NCBI GenBank assembly: GCA_964200185.2
Contig: CAXNAD020000087.1
Location: forward strand, 1-30,866
Direction of reading: 5' to 3'
Length of the DNA: 30,866 nt
Source: Choristocarpus tenellus KU-1152
Taxonomy: Eukaryota; Phaeophyceae
Shown: positions 1 to 13,700 of the stretch, one piece after another
Layout: each line of letters starts with the position of its first letter
How positions within the stretch are numbered: position 1 is the stretch's first letter
Translations under genes and position numbers: made by a program
Notes under the pieces: model-generated
The model's database searches: none
What the model was told of the DNA's origin: nothing
The model's input: only the letters and a program-made list of their open reading frames with translations

Positions 1-1
1 G

Positions 2-271
2 GAGTGGTTTGGGTCAATCGAGGAGATGGTGAAGGTCATTAAGAAACAGTATGAGTAAGATGAAACCACACTTGAGAGGGCTTGACAGCTCTTTTTTGTG
101 GTGTACAATCAAGTACTTAGATACAAAGTGGGGAATGACTTCAGTGTGGAGCACACAGTGGTAAGGAAGAGGAAGTTGTCTGGCGAGCTTGGCAGCTTGA
201 ATGAAAACATGCCGAAGGTAGACATGGAGACTTTTTCTGTGGCTGATAAAGTTGTGATGGATGGGGAGTAA
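2..271 (+). CDS. 3' end of an unidentified upstream gene (two exons, partial)
   Basis: I do not recognise this protein. A reading frame open from base 2 (residues EWFGSIEEMVKVIKKQY) runs to a GTAAGA donor at 55. A 66-nt candidate intron (55-120) has a pyrimidine-rich stretch and ends in CTTAG. The next exon, 121-271, continues in phase with YKVGNDFSVEHTVVRKRKL, then a Ser/Glu/Asp-rich tail, and stops at TAA 269-271. The split codon joins GA with A to give Glu. Without splicing the first frame stops at TAA 56-58, so an 18-residue tail ending there is the alternative. The stop at 269 lies inside a TAA microsatellite (about 269-287). A second tiny intron, 268-299, would also keep phase, but at 32 nt it is unlikely. 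The rest of the gene lies left of the window. Confidence 0.45.
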
Positions 272-1269
272 TAATAATAATAATAAGAGCTGACCCTAGC
301 CGGAAATTCATCAAGGATTCCAAATCTTCCAGAAATGAATTTCATCACCTTCAAAAGTTATGGACAATGTGGCACAGACTTAGGCACAGTGGTAGTATAT
401 TATTATTTTGTTAGTATCACTATATACTCGGGAGGAAGATGTTGAAGGGGTCTATATACCTTCAAGGTATCTAACAAACTTTTCTATTGTGATATTAATA
501 GGTTGGGTGAGTAAGACAGATGAGATGGTGTTTGTTTATCTTTATGTTTTGGTACTGGATATCTTGATACTTCTGTTAGGGTTAGGACTAATTTGGTGAT
601 AAGCGGGGACTAGAACTTATTTAGGCTAGTGCATTGTGTTCTATACCTGTTGTGTTACCAACTGTGTTGTGTTTGTTTATTTTTATGCTTAATTTGTTAC
701 AACTATGTGTTTTTTATACATCATTTTTGTTTAGTGGTGTGTTGCTGGAAGATACTGGAAGTAAAGGTAATTGTGGTGTTGATGAAATGGACTCTACCTG
801 TGGTGCCAAATGTGTAACAAAACATTCATGATAATGGAGAAGCATTGACAAAGGGTGGGATGATTTCGATCAGTGTTGTTACGTTGATTATCATGTTTTT
901 GATTACTGTTTTGATTATTTTAGTATGTTCATTACTGGTGACACCAAGAGGACTCCTTCTGTGTTAACTGTAGTGTGCTGTTACTATTTAAATTGATTGT
1001 GGTAGTAGTTACCTTGTTTAGGCTATGGTTAAGGATAATGTGATGAGGACAGAAGGATTCCCAACTTTGTTTCAAATTGTGTTTCCAAGCACGTTATTGA
1101 CTGTCAGTGAGGGTGAAACATGATGGATGTGATGTGGTGTCTATAGAGGTGATAACGGTGATCATGGTGTGATGAGGGTGCTACTCAAGTCCCACCAACA
1201 GTCTTTGTGTTGTGATATTATGATGTTTACTATATATGCTGTTATCTTGTTTTGTTACATGCTGCAAAG
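272..1269. other. Gap holding the unresolved 5' end of the NusG-like gene
   Basis: This stretch begins with a TAA microsatellite and is T-rich and G/T-rich on the + strand. It should hold the promoter and first exon(s) of the large downstream gene, but I could not fix a start codon. Short open stretches are present, for example an ATG-led hydrophobic frame at 634-831 and an ATG-led frame near 1025-1123. None has a convincing splice link in phase to the exon at 1270. No TATA box or other promoter element could be assigned. Confidence 0.4.
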
Positions 1270-1515
1270 GAGGAAGAGGAACAAGATGATGATGATGGCT
1301 ATGAGGATGATGGGTGGGACTTTATGGATATAGAAGAGTACCTGGAGCAAGCAGAGGAGAAAGAGGAAGAGCCAAAGATGGAAGAGTCCAATGAGGCCAA
1401 TGCTGACTTCATGAGGGGTCACGCTCAAATGTACACCAAGCAGGCAATTAAGGCTGGGGCGTCCCGGATTGTGAACCGTGCCATGAAGGACGGCTTCAAT
1501 GCAATGAAAAACAAG
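1270..1515 (+). CDS. Candidate acidic N-terminal exon
   Basis: The exon follows a CAAAG acceptor and ends at AACAAG before GTGGGG, phase 0 at both ends. It encodes a strongly acidic stretch (EEEEQDDDDGYEDDGWDF) and then a basic/amphipathic tail (QAIKAGASRIVNRAMKDGF). Phase 0 joins directly to 3072. It also joins a possible extra exon, 2955-3007 (TAPQEKYQKIRDKDLY, phase 0 to 2), followed by an acceptor at 3085. Membership in the NusG-like gene rests on strand, phase and neighbourhood. It could instead be the last exon of another gene, because the unspliced frame stops at 1522-1524. Confidence 0.5.
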
Positions 1516-4500
1516 GTGGGGTGACATTTTCTTCATTTTTTAAACTAAAAAAAACATTTATGTTAGTTCTACCAGTGTGAACATAATAGTAATAATCTTG
1601 TAGTTTTAAGAAGCAATGCTTGCAATATATAAGGTTGAGGTCGGCTGTTGCCACTGAGTCATAAATGGTCCACATAGTTAATATTTTTGTATAGTTAAAT
1701 ATTAGTGGATAGTGGAGATTGTCAACAGGACAGTTCTCAGGTGTTGGGTGCTTGGTGTGAGTGGAAGTTGCAATGTAGTTCACAGATCATGAATTCAGAA
1801 TGATTTCGAAAAATCTCTTACTTAGCTGTGGATCAAAAGTGTTCCAACTTCTTACGTATCATGGAATGACAACCTTTTTTTGTCAAACCTAGGGAACTAC
1901 ATCGTGGTGTTGCTTTCAACTGACCAACCCTATCCCTAACTCTACCACAAGTTGGTGTTACTATGTATATACAATATACACTATTATTATCTTCCTGCAA
2001 CTGTGACATTACATCAAGATTAGCTCAAACACTATTTTCATAACTTTACTACTGCCTTTGCCTGCTGTGTCAATATTTTTTCAAAACGTTGAGTGTCTAC
2101 AATGTGATGCTACTAATATTAATATGTTGATTTCTTAACCCTAACCCTTTGGTCTCTAATATACTGGTCGATTACATGATCTTTGCAATACAGAAAGAGG
2201 TAGAGAAAAATACAATGTTAATTATGTTGTGACAGGTTATCCTTGGCTTAGCTAAGAGGTGTAAATCCTGAAGCTTTATCAATAGATGCATGTTAAAGCA
2301 TTCTAGATATTATTATTATTATTAGATACGTGATTTATGTGAGGGATAGATGCAGTTTACAGCTTAAAGAAAAAATAGAAAATTTAATCTTGATAATAAT
2401 TTAGAGATGTTGGAATTTTCCGATTGCCCCAACTCTATGTTTTATTCTGACTGCTATTATATTTTGATACTGTTAATTATATTCATTTATCTATGTGCAA
2501 CTTGACGTCCTTCTCTCTGTCTTTTTTCTTCTCTGATTCGAGCTGAAACACTGATCTCTCAACTTCAACTTCAACTTCCAACCCCTCCACTGTACTCATA
2601 CAATATTTATATATTTTTTTGTGAACTGTTTTGTCTTGGTGTGTAATTTAGTGACCCCTTGAGAGATAATGTATCCAATTCAATGTGGAAGGTGGACCGA
2701 CAAGCAACCATTTTATTATTATTGTTATTATTGTTTTGTTCTCACTTATTCTAGAAGTACTACTTTACCTCCTACATTGGGTAGGTGGTGCACATACAGC
2801 CCTATCTTTTCCTCACTCTATTCTAATCCCCACCCCAGCTCTGGGGTGTAAAGAGTAAAAAGATAGTGATGTTGGTGTGGTGCAAAGGCCCTCACCTTGC
2901 CATCCAAAACAGTCCTTTCAGGAATTGAAATATTTTGTGGGATTTGAGTGTTAGATGACAGCTCCACAAGAAAAATATCAGAAGATAAGAGACAAGGACT
3001 TGTACTGGTATATGCTACAAGTGTAGAAACCCTAACTCATATCCTCCCAAAAACATCCCTAACCTTGAAAGGTAAGAGGTGACAGTGAGTTCAAATGGTA
3101 CATGCTTAGGGTGCACAAGCAGAAGGAGCTCTACGTGAGAGACAACATTGTCAGTCAAATCAAAACATGGGGATGGGAGCACAAGGTGGATGAGCTATTT
3201 GTTCCCACCAAGAAGGTTGGTGCTGGAATTATTTCTTTATTTTTATTTTGGTATATGTGAGAAAAGGAAGGAATGACAAGCAAAAGGAAACCTGAAGCCT
3301 CCCTCCCAGTATAATATGATGATAATAATAATAATGTAGGGTTGTATGATATGATATGATATGATATGATATGAGACTATTCAATGGTACAAGCCACGGA
3401 GGGTAGGTACCCTCATGTACCATGCAACATGATACAATACTAGAAGTCATATGAACATGTACCTCAATTGTTGAACCTTTATATTGAGGCTGGTGGAAGG
3501 ATCACACTGGATAGGAAGGATGTGATTTATGTGTATGTTGCAGTAGATATGATGAGAGGTCAAAGAGTTGTCATGCAAACTAGTACTATTAAATTCAAAT
3601 TCAAATCAATGTAGATGAAAAAAAAGCTTGTACTTGTATTAGTTACGCTATATTAAAACATGCCACCCTGTAGTACAATGTTATTCAACAGGTCATAAAA
3701 TGATGTATTACAGCATGCAACACGCACCTAACATATTAGGAAATCCAGCGCACATGAGTACACAACATCGTATCAACTCCTTACATCGTTGTGTTTTGAT
3801 TTGGGACAGAGGTTCAACAACCAAGGCAAGGAAGTCACCTTTGTGGTGGAGCCCATGCATCCAGCCTATGTTTACCTCCATGCCACTATGGACTTAGAGG
3901 TAAGTTTGTGTGTGCGCATGGTGCATGTGTGTGTGTGAGAGTGTCTTTTTTGAACACTAAAAAGTGAGTGGTGATGTCAAGAATGGGATAATAAATTATG
4001 CCATGGGTGATGATGTCACTCACAATTGTTACACTACTCTATGATTGGATGTGTTGGATGTGCATGGTGTAGCCCTAGCACTGTTAATAGTGAAATATGA
4101 GTGAAATGGTTTAATCTTATTATTATATGATAGTGAATTACATTATTTTTAATTGTATCTTGTCAGTGTTGTGATGACCAAGGTTTTGGTTTGCCATATA
4201 TTTAATATTGATGGCTCTACTTAATTGAACCTCAAGGCCTGTTCCTAATTGGAAAATTGCATTGATTTTTTTGGGGCTTTTTTTTGGAACTTGAAAAGGG
4301 TCATTTCTGTAAATACAGCGATGACATTACACCAAGAGACTTGGATTTGGTGTAATCTGTTTGAAGTATTAATTTCAGGAGCATGTTCTGTTCTTCTTTT
4401 GAACCACTGGCCAATGGGAACCCCACAATGCAACTTCTTTTCAGAAGAGTTCAATTTTTGAAACCAAGGTCACTTGACTGGCCTCAGAAGCATCTCAAAG

Positions 4501-7500
4501 AATTGCCATATTCTTAGTGGTCTTATACTCTGGTTAATAATATTTGAACGTTCGTCTTTTAATATTACTACTAATAATAATACTTCATAGTGATAATCAA
4601 CATCGTTATGATCTTCACACTATCAATACTCTGCTTTCAAAACCCCTGGGTGGATGTTTGCAATATTATTATTTTAATTCAAATTTATTTATATGTTTAT
4701 ATAATATTGATATTATAATGATCTGTTGATGTACTTTGACACAACTGATTGATTTCCCCTTTGTGATTGAGAACAGCTCCGTGACAGGATCAACGATATG
4801 GACAAAGTGGTTGGGTTTGCTGGAGTGCAGAAGGATGAAGATAAAAAGCTTATTCCCAAGGCAATGTCAGATGCTGAGATTGACAACATCAAGGAAACAG
4901 AGGCCAAGTTCAGGGCCGAGCCAGAAGTGAGAAATAAATCAGTACCCCCTGGAAAGTAAAAATATATGTTCATGGATCCATATATATATATATAGGAAGA
5001 GAAGCATTCAAATTTTGGAAGTATAGCAATTATTTTTTCATCTAGGGTAATGGTATCATAGTTGTTGCTCTTGAAAAGGAATGATAATTATTTTTGTTTT
5101 CATCATGCCACCCGACGAACAATTGACATAGTCATCAAGACCAAGAGATGTTTAGAGTTGTATATTGTGACAATATTTATAATAATAATAATAATAGGTG
5201 CATCACATTACATTGTCTTTATCGTGTTGTTGTTTATGATTGGTTAGTTTAATTTGGCGGGGTGAGAACTGATTGTCAATTTGTTGTGATTGACGAGGAC
5301 CTAATTTTGTGCTACCTTGATAAAGAGATCAATGTTAGTCATTATTAGTCAATATTAGTTCCAAAGAACGAAACCAAGTAGTCACTGGTTTTAAAGCTGG
5401 TTTGTTTCTAACTGTTGCACTCTGGTGTTAGGATTAAGGTTAGGGTTAGGATTAGGTGTTGTTCACTCTGGTGTTGTTCACTCTGAATATAATATTAACT
5501 GGTTGACAAAAACATGGGAATGGTCTAGGGTGGGTAGAAGTATGTAGGTATGTTTGCACCAATCTTGTAGAAGGCGTTATCCAATTTGTACCTTCTACCT
5601 AAGAGCGATTGATACCTATTAAATTATTAAATTACCTTGGAATACTTTCCTGGATATTTCTGCTGTCTGGAATACTTTCCTGAAAATGTCTGCTGTCTGG
5701 GTGATGTCTTATGTCTTGATTCAAGCAACATCAGTACAACCTCACCAATTTCATTTTTTAAACTCTTACTGAGGTTGTATATTTGGGGATTAAAATAGTT
5801 AAAAAGAAAAGTAATAATGTGACAGATTAAAAATTTTAAAGCTTGTCCCTGCCATTCTTGACTACCATGTACATTTTGGGGCATAGATGTGCTAACAAAC
5901 TAGCTCTGCTTTGCTACAAGTGCAAGGCTCATGCTGCCATCTGTCAAGAACGGCAATGGATTGTAAGGACTCCAATTCAGTTTTTTTTTTAATGAAACTG
6001 TAGATGTTTCGAGATGACTCTCTCATAACCCCCTTGTTTTTTGTTGCATATTTTGAGTGATAACCCTGATCATCTTGATTGGAAGAAATAAAAGCAATAG
6101 ACATGTCTTGTCACTGTACCAGTACACAAACATATTCCCATACTTTTTTGTGCTTCACTTTTTTTTTCTAGCGCAAGGTGATCAACAAGGGTGTCATGGT
6201 GGAGATCATGGAAGGAGGCTTCGAGGGTCACAAGGGGGAGATTTTTAAGGTCAAGGAAGGTGAAGTGAACAAACTTTGGGAATGTAAGATTGATATTAGT
6301 ATGAGTATTAAGGTTTGTGTTAGTATAATCAGTTCTTGATACTTGATGATGTATCAGTTATGGAGTTGAGAGATGTACTTTGAAGTGTAAAAAGCTCTGA
6401 TAATAATGTTAAAAGTCTGAAACCTAACTGTGATGTAATTGAACATGCTGTTGATGTTATTTGAATGGAAAGGACAGTATAATTATGTCTTACGTCTTAT
6501 ACCCCATACTTTGTCGTAGTGGGTGAAGGGGTCAAATGGTGTGTTGAAACGCTGTTATTTTTAACACCAGCCTTGAAAAATGAATTACTTAGTTCTTGTG
6601 ACTGCTTATCTGCTTTTGGATGATGAGGTAACCAATTTGAAAGTCTTCCCAACTAGGAAAAGGAAAAATATATGTTGTTGCTACTGCCTTCGACTGTAAA
6701 CTGAGGTACACATTTTATTGGTTAAGTTTATGTTTTTGATAATGTGACTACCTGGTAAAAAATTGGTAAGTATGCTGTGTTTCTATTGGTGTTGTTTGTT
6801 TAAAAGGAATGTACCACATCTGTTTTTTGCTTTACACCCTCCTGTATTGTGCTTTCTTATCCCTCAAACAAGAGTCAACTTGTACACCAAACCATTTTGA
6901 GCATGAAACTGTTATTGGAGATACAAAGTCAGGCTGTGCCTGTTGCCTGGACATGTTGGGATGTATTAAATTTTGTTAACAATATTTGATGTTTAAAAAA
7001 AAAAGATGCATCACCACATCGGGTTTTTTCTCTTGGTATAGGTAATGTGATGTAGATATATGTATGCATTTTTTAAATTTTTCCCTACCTATCATTGAAA
7101 TATTTTAAACTTTCATGAAACATATTATACATCATAATAATTGCTAATTGAAGTTGTATTCTGTACAGTTACTCTCCTGTACCTATATCTAACCATGACA
7201 TCATGTTGAATATTGATTTTAACTTGAGGCAGTGAGGGTCTCTGAGGCTGGGATACCATTGGATAATTGTGTTGGGTTATTTGTCTCTCTGTTGTGTTAC
7301 ATGAAGTGTGAAGCATGATGTAGCAGTTCCTTGTCCAACACCCTCATACGTCTAAGACAGGCATGTAAACATTCATACACAAATATATATATATATATTT
7401 ATTTACATACAATATTTCACACAATTGCATACTGATTTGTTATTATGTGACAGTTTACAGTTACAAATTATAATACAGTCACAGTGTCATGAACAGTGTA

Positions 7501-7711
7501 TGAAGAATCATGTTAACAAATATGGAGTATATATGTATGCGTTGCCCTCTTTATGAAATTTTTGGGGGCATTCAGATAGCAGATGGGAGCCCGACTTGTA
7601 TGATATTTTATTATTTAACATTTCTTGTGAGTTGTAAACATACACTTGAATCAAATAATTCTAAACATAAAGTGAATTTAGGGTATTAGACTTCTTTTGG
7701 AAGTTGATCAG

Positions 7712-7742
<31 letters not shown>

Positions 7743-10700
7743 CGTATCACTTTGTAAGTACCACTGTTGATACAGCATACAGCCCTATGACCTCATTCAC
7801 ACTGAAGTGTCACTACCTGTTGTATTACTACTATTACTACCACTGTTAATACTACTACCTCATCACCTCATTACCTCATTCAAAACATAATACATCCTTG
7901 TATGTCTGCATTATAGGTGACCCTTTTATCTTGAATCACACATTACCTTTGTGTTAGTCTTTGTTAACCAGTGCATGTATATGTCTGGTAGTGCTTCTTG
8001 TAGAACATACAACAGGAGATGGGGATGTCTTGTAGTGATCTGGTAGTGGAGAATTAACTTGCTAAAATTGTGTAAAGTCAAAATGTTTGCTCCTCCCTCC
8101 ATCATTGTCCATCATCATCCATCATCCATCAAGTAGGGAGACACTTAGCCCTGTGCTGCCCTGCTGACTTCATTTAACTTCCTACACTCTTTACTTGTAT
8201 ATAGTGGAGTATAAGACTGCTAGTATATTTTTTTAGAATGTAGTGTGTGAAGTTTGTAAATCTTTGTCAATGAGATAGTCCATGGCATGTTTTTCTTTGT
8301 AATCACAACACTCGTAGTATGTATTTTTAATATAGTACTTCCAACTTCTTCTGAGTTTTATTGTTTAATTTATTTTTTAGCATCTTCATTCACATTTAAT
8401 TTCAACTCTTGTACTCATCATGAATGTAAATAAAATATATAAATAATATATATATATATATTTCTCGATGTATGTTGGTATGTGTCTATTTGTATAATAA
8501 TGATGTGATGTGAAGATGGGTATGCTGTGAAGATCTATGCCTATGGGAGAAACACAGATGTGGAAGTATCATGGGATGGTGTGAGGAGGTTATCTGAGAT
8601 GGAGATACAGGAGTGGTTGGATGATACAAAGCAGGTAAGTTAAAATGTAGTATGACCAGAAGAGTTTCTTTCACCTTGGGGGAACTAAGAGTAGGTCCAT
8701 TTTGGGGCAAAGGCTAGAGTTTGTGAAAATGCTGCACTACTATGGAGATTTGATTGAGGATATGATATGATATGAGTGTTTGGAGTTTGGGTTATTAGTA
8801 GAGACTGTCTGCTGTTTTGAGTATTTTTGATAGTATGGTTTTAGTTGGGGTTTATTGAATTGTGTCTTCAGTAGTGCACACTGCTTGTACATATTTGAGG
8901 TAGGCCTTGGCTTGCTTGCTTTTAAGAAAATTGAGAGGGTGAGGTACTGTATTTAAACTGTAAGATAGCTTGTCAGCAGGTTTGTTTCATGGATTGTGTA
9001 CTTAGGGAGGGTTGATCTGATCAATTTGACTGGACCAAATACAGGGTTAGGGTTTGTAGTTGGATAAATCATGGTAACAGGTTTGTGGCTTGTATACAAT
9101 ACAACAATAAATAACGTTGATAGGGTTAGGGTTATGGTTAGTGGTTGGAAGAATCAATATTCAAGGAGCAGGGTGTGTTTGTGTGTATGGTGTTATTGAG
9201 TACCTTCCTTGTGTACAACGTCCTCCCACTTGTCATAGTGATAATGACTATTGACTATTGACTTCTCAATACCTATTTTTGTTAATGTGGTAATCTATTG
9301 TCATCAACTCTACACTTTTGGAGGTTCAAGAGAATGGACGAGTATTTTCTTATTGTTTAAAGTTGATTGTGAACTTTTGTGCTGATAATTTTCTTGAAAG
9401 AAAATTATTTTTCCTTTTCATCACCTATTCAATAAGGAGTTGTAATATTATGTACTATCCCAGGTATGTGCCTTTTAGACCTCCTATGATTCCCCTTTTA
9501 TTTTTTATTGTCATGTATAATGTGATGTACTGTATTGTATTGTATTGTGTTCACTGTATACCCTCTGTATAAAAGGGGTCTGACTCAGTTTTTGTTGCAC
9601 TTGTCAAACAGCAGCATTGACAAATAATATTAAAACGTTGTGATTTTGTTGTGGTGCTTTTGAGAGGCTAGGTACCCTTTTTGACAAATTGTTTAATTTT
9701 AACTAAACGTTATATTTTTTTATTTTTTATTTTCATGCTTTTTGTTTTTTTCATCACCAATTAGTCATTTGACACATTCAGGTTGGATTGTGATTGTGAT
9801 TGTATACATACAGGCAATAGATGCAACCTACATGAAACGTCAACATCAAAGTACAAGGAAATTTGTTGGGAGGGATGAACGCAAGGTCCTGTTGGGGGAA
9901 GAGGCACAGCAAGCAGAGGAATACCGACAGCGCTATTTCCAGGAAGGACCAGAGAGGCATATGCAAAGGAGAAACGGATACAATGAGGACATTAACAGTG
10001 GTCTTGGAAGGAATGAATATCCTCGTGGTCGTGCTGGACGTGGTAGAGGAAATAAAGGAACTAGGGGGCGTGTTGGGGTTGGTCGAGATGGAAGAGGTGG
10101 AAGAGGGTCTATGGGAGGATGGAGTGAGGGTTTGTTTGATCAGGATCAGGCGATCTTTGAGGCTAGGCAACCAAAGTCCCGCAGGTTTGTGTCCATTTCT
10201 TTTTTTTTGTTCAAAAGTGGTATTATTAGGGTTAGGGTTATTATCTCATTATTATTACATTAGTAATTTTAAATAGCTTAATGAATTTATTGTTGTGCGG
10301 TATGAATGTGATATACTAGTATTTAAATAATAATCACTATTATGAGATTGTTGTGTACCATTCTGTAACCTATGTATTGTAGCATCTGATGTGAATTTGT
10401 TTCTGTTATGTGTGTGTGAATGATGATAATATATAATAATGATAATGTAGTATTAATATTAATAGTTCAATATAGACCACATACCAAATTTATTAGTTTT
10501 CACTTGCTGATGTCACAGGGCCTACAATTGAAGTCAAGTTTATTAACAGACAAGATAATTTTTATCCCTCACAGCAAAGGGGTATGGTCCATGAAAATAC
10601 AAGTAGTACATGGTGTGATACAATCCATAATACTATGTTATTATTTCTCATGACAGTATATATATAGTACACTATTATTAGTAGTATTGAATAACATGTT

Positions 10701-13700
10701 TACCTCCAGCACCAGTCCCACTGTCCTTTTCTGTATGTTGTTGGTTGTCATGGTCATGGTGGAGTTGAAGGGATAGGAAGTTTTGAACACACTATGAACA
10801 TCCTTTCATTATTCACAATTACATTTACATGATGGTTTTTGATTCCTGTATTTCTTTTTCTGCAAAAGATACAGACTCCTGGGAGAATAAAACAATATTA
10901 TTCAGTGTGTGCCTTGTACTGGAGATGGGTTCATAATTATGATAATATAATATATGCTTACTTTATAAATAGAGCTTACACTACTATTAGTACCAATGTG
11001 TGTGTAGTATTAGTACTTATTGTCCAAGTTTGCTAACAACCAGAAATACAGTGTGGTCATGGACTTACATTTTGACTAAAATCACTTGGATTGAGAAAAC
11101 AGTATCTTCAACTTGGTAATGTAAATTTCCATGCATTTTATTTATTAATAGTGAATATAGAACTGGATGTGGACAGGTCTAGAGGTTTACCAAATTTTTT
11201 TGGTGGATGAAAGAACAATTCCTCACAAACACGCAAGGTACTCACATTTTTTTTAACTATTTTTGGTTTTATTGTAGTTAATGTAGTTTGGAGTATCCTA
11301 TTCTATCTTGCCAGTATTCCTGCAGTACTCCTCCCATGTGGTCTTGTGCATTGTGATGATTTTTCGTTTGATTTTGTTAGGGTATACCTTTATTTGGTTA
11401 TCTATTAGAGTTATCTATTCTATTCTCTCCCCCTCACGTTGTCTTTGGAATATACAAAAGTTTATTAGTTGTACTTTAGTTAATAATACCATTATTAATA
11501 TGTTGTTGCATTAGTATCTGTACAGTGTGTACCTCACTATAAAAAAAAATTTAGCATTAAGTGACAAAATGACATATTAGTATTTTGTAGTATGAGTAGA
11601 GTACAGTGGTGAACTGCAACTAATGTACCACTTGTGTAACACATTACATCACATCACATACACAGGGATACACAGCCGGAAGGGGAGGATTTGGACAGGC
11701 TACTTCCAAATGAGGCATTTGCAAGCAAGGAGGATGCTGATGATTTCTTCAAGAGGTAATATTCACATATGCAAGACTAACAGGAGGAGAATTGTTTCAA
11801 AATTGATCATGGTCCATTCTACACAACTGGATAATATCTTGTGTTGGGCATTCATTATATCACCAAGTGTTTATACATGGCAGATGGAGTGAAGATCTTT
11901 TTTGGACTCAATAAGTGGACTGCTAATAAGAGGCCGATCTTGAATTTGACTATGAAAAGTTTGATACATTTTGGGGTGTAATTGTTCCTTATCCTCTTTA
12001 ACTAAAATCATCCAGACCAAAGTAGTGTATCATGGATCAATATCAATATCAATATCCAAGGACAAAGAGTACAGGTCTAAATAGGTTTGTAATTTAGTAA
12101 TATGATATGTCTATTGACTATTAAGCATAAATAGTGTCTGTGAAAGCGATCATAAGTGGTGTATTGAATGTAGGATTGAATTATCTGACCATTTCTGATA
12201 AGTAGTTAATATTTTCGCCTGTCCCTCATTTTGTTTCCCTTTGTATATTGTTTTTTTGAGTAACATTATCTCACCTCTGTGAATAGCAACAGTATCTCCA
12301 GGAAAAATTCATTATTGGAGGACATTTCTTTGATAATTGTGAGTTTCATGGAGATACACATAGAATGTTTTATACCTACTTGTGTTTAAAGCTGTTTAAA
12401 ATTTTCACAAAATATGTAAAAGTCAACCTTGTGTGCTCACTTGAACCCATATCAGAACCCATTTCAAAAATCATGTCAGCATGGTACTATATTATAATAT
12501 AGTGTGAAATGAAGTGTGCTATTATTGTTGGCACTAAGTATGTACAAGTACATGATCTGTTTTTGATAGTAATAGTAGTTGTTGTAGTAGTTGTAGTAGT
12601 TCCAACACCGATGGTAATATTTGATAGGAAGTGCGTGGTGCCTCCTCAGGTCTCTCAGCATGATTGGTTTAATCTACAGGCACAGGTACATAGAGTGATA
12701 GATATGGATAGATATGGATGATGGACAGTTTTGCTATTTGAAGAAGTACCTCCTCAAGATGGTATTGATTGGAGGTGACAAGGTAGGGATAAGATGTGTG
12801 GGGGATGATTGTGAGGCCAAGCACATTTAGAAGGGCATGTTCATTACTTCTCTAGGTAGACCACCATGCACTAGATTGTTGTAGATATTGTCTTTATGTG
12901 TGAAACTTTGTCCAGCCCTGTAGCCTTTCTTCCTTTGAAAGGTCTAGGATACTAATCATGAATTGTCAAACAATTTTGTTTTTGGTTCTTTGGCATGTCC
13001 CTTTCTGTCAAACACAATCCCACAGTCCCCTCTCCTTTCCTCTCCTCTGCCCTATGCTGCTCTGTTCACTTGACTCACAAGTCTGGATGGAATACTAAGC
13101 GAATTTGATGATTTTGATTCAAAGGACAACAAACGCCTACCACAGGTGTGTGGAACACACAAACCCTGATTTTTTTCCCCTGGGTCCAAGTATACCAAAT
13201 ATCTTTTTCAGGTGGGTTGAAACACCCACCTACTGCTTTCATAATATTAATAGTACATAGTGTTTCCATGTGTACTAATAGAATGCTGTTAATTTTTATT
13301 ATTATTACTAGTAGGCATGTTATACCTTGGTTGACAGGTAATACTCAGGGACCATTAACACATACATGACAAATGGTAATGACAATGAGACTATTGATAT
13401 TATTATTATTACTGTTATTGTTGTTATTTTGTTATTTGTAACTGCGTGTTTCAAGATTTAGGATGCAAAGGAAACAAGTTCTCACTCTGCCTAATTTGTT
13501 CATTATTCTGAGTACCAAAATATTTTTATATTGCAATTGTGATGGTGAAATAGGACCTATTTGTTTGTCTTTCCAACCAACAACCAGTAGTGAACATTAT
13601 CAACCCTTCTACAGAGGGGTGTCTCAGGGGGAGAGTTCCTAGGTGGATTTTCATATGTTTCAAGTGAGGAGAAATACATGTACATACACCAAATGAACCT

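Noticed and set aside
634-831. Hydrophobic ATG-led frame that could be a signal or plastid presequence
   Set aside because: The DNA is T-rich, which gives hydrophobic residues in any frame. No transit-peptide motif follows and there is no clear in-phase splice to 1270.
3474-3613. Frame with DRKDVIYVYVAVDMM that resembles the NGN central strand
   Set aside because: The exon at 3810-3899 (HPAYVYLHATMDL) fits the NGN motif better and joins both neighbours in phase with good splice sites. This frame has no suitable acceptor and donor pair.
3072-8634. Identity as eukaryotic Spt5
   Set aside because: The NGN core ends VVGFAG followed by a KKLIP segment, as in bacterial NusG. Only one KOW is visible, and there is no Spt5-type multi-KOW array or C-terminal repeat.
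9778-10170. 130-residue minus-strand ORF opposite the RGG exon
   Set aside because: It is the antisense shadow of an Arg/Gly-rich exon. The + strand frame has splice sites, phase agreement and an RGG tract.
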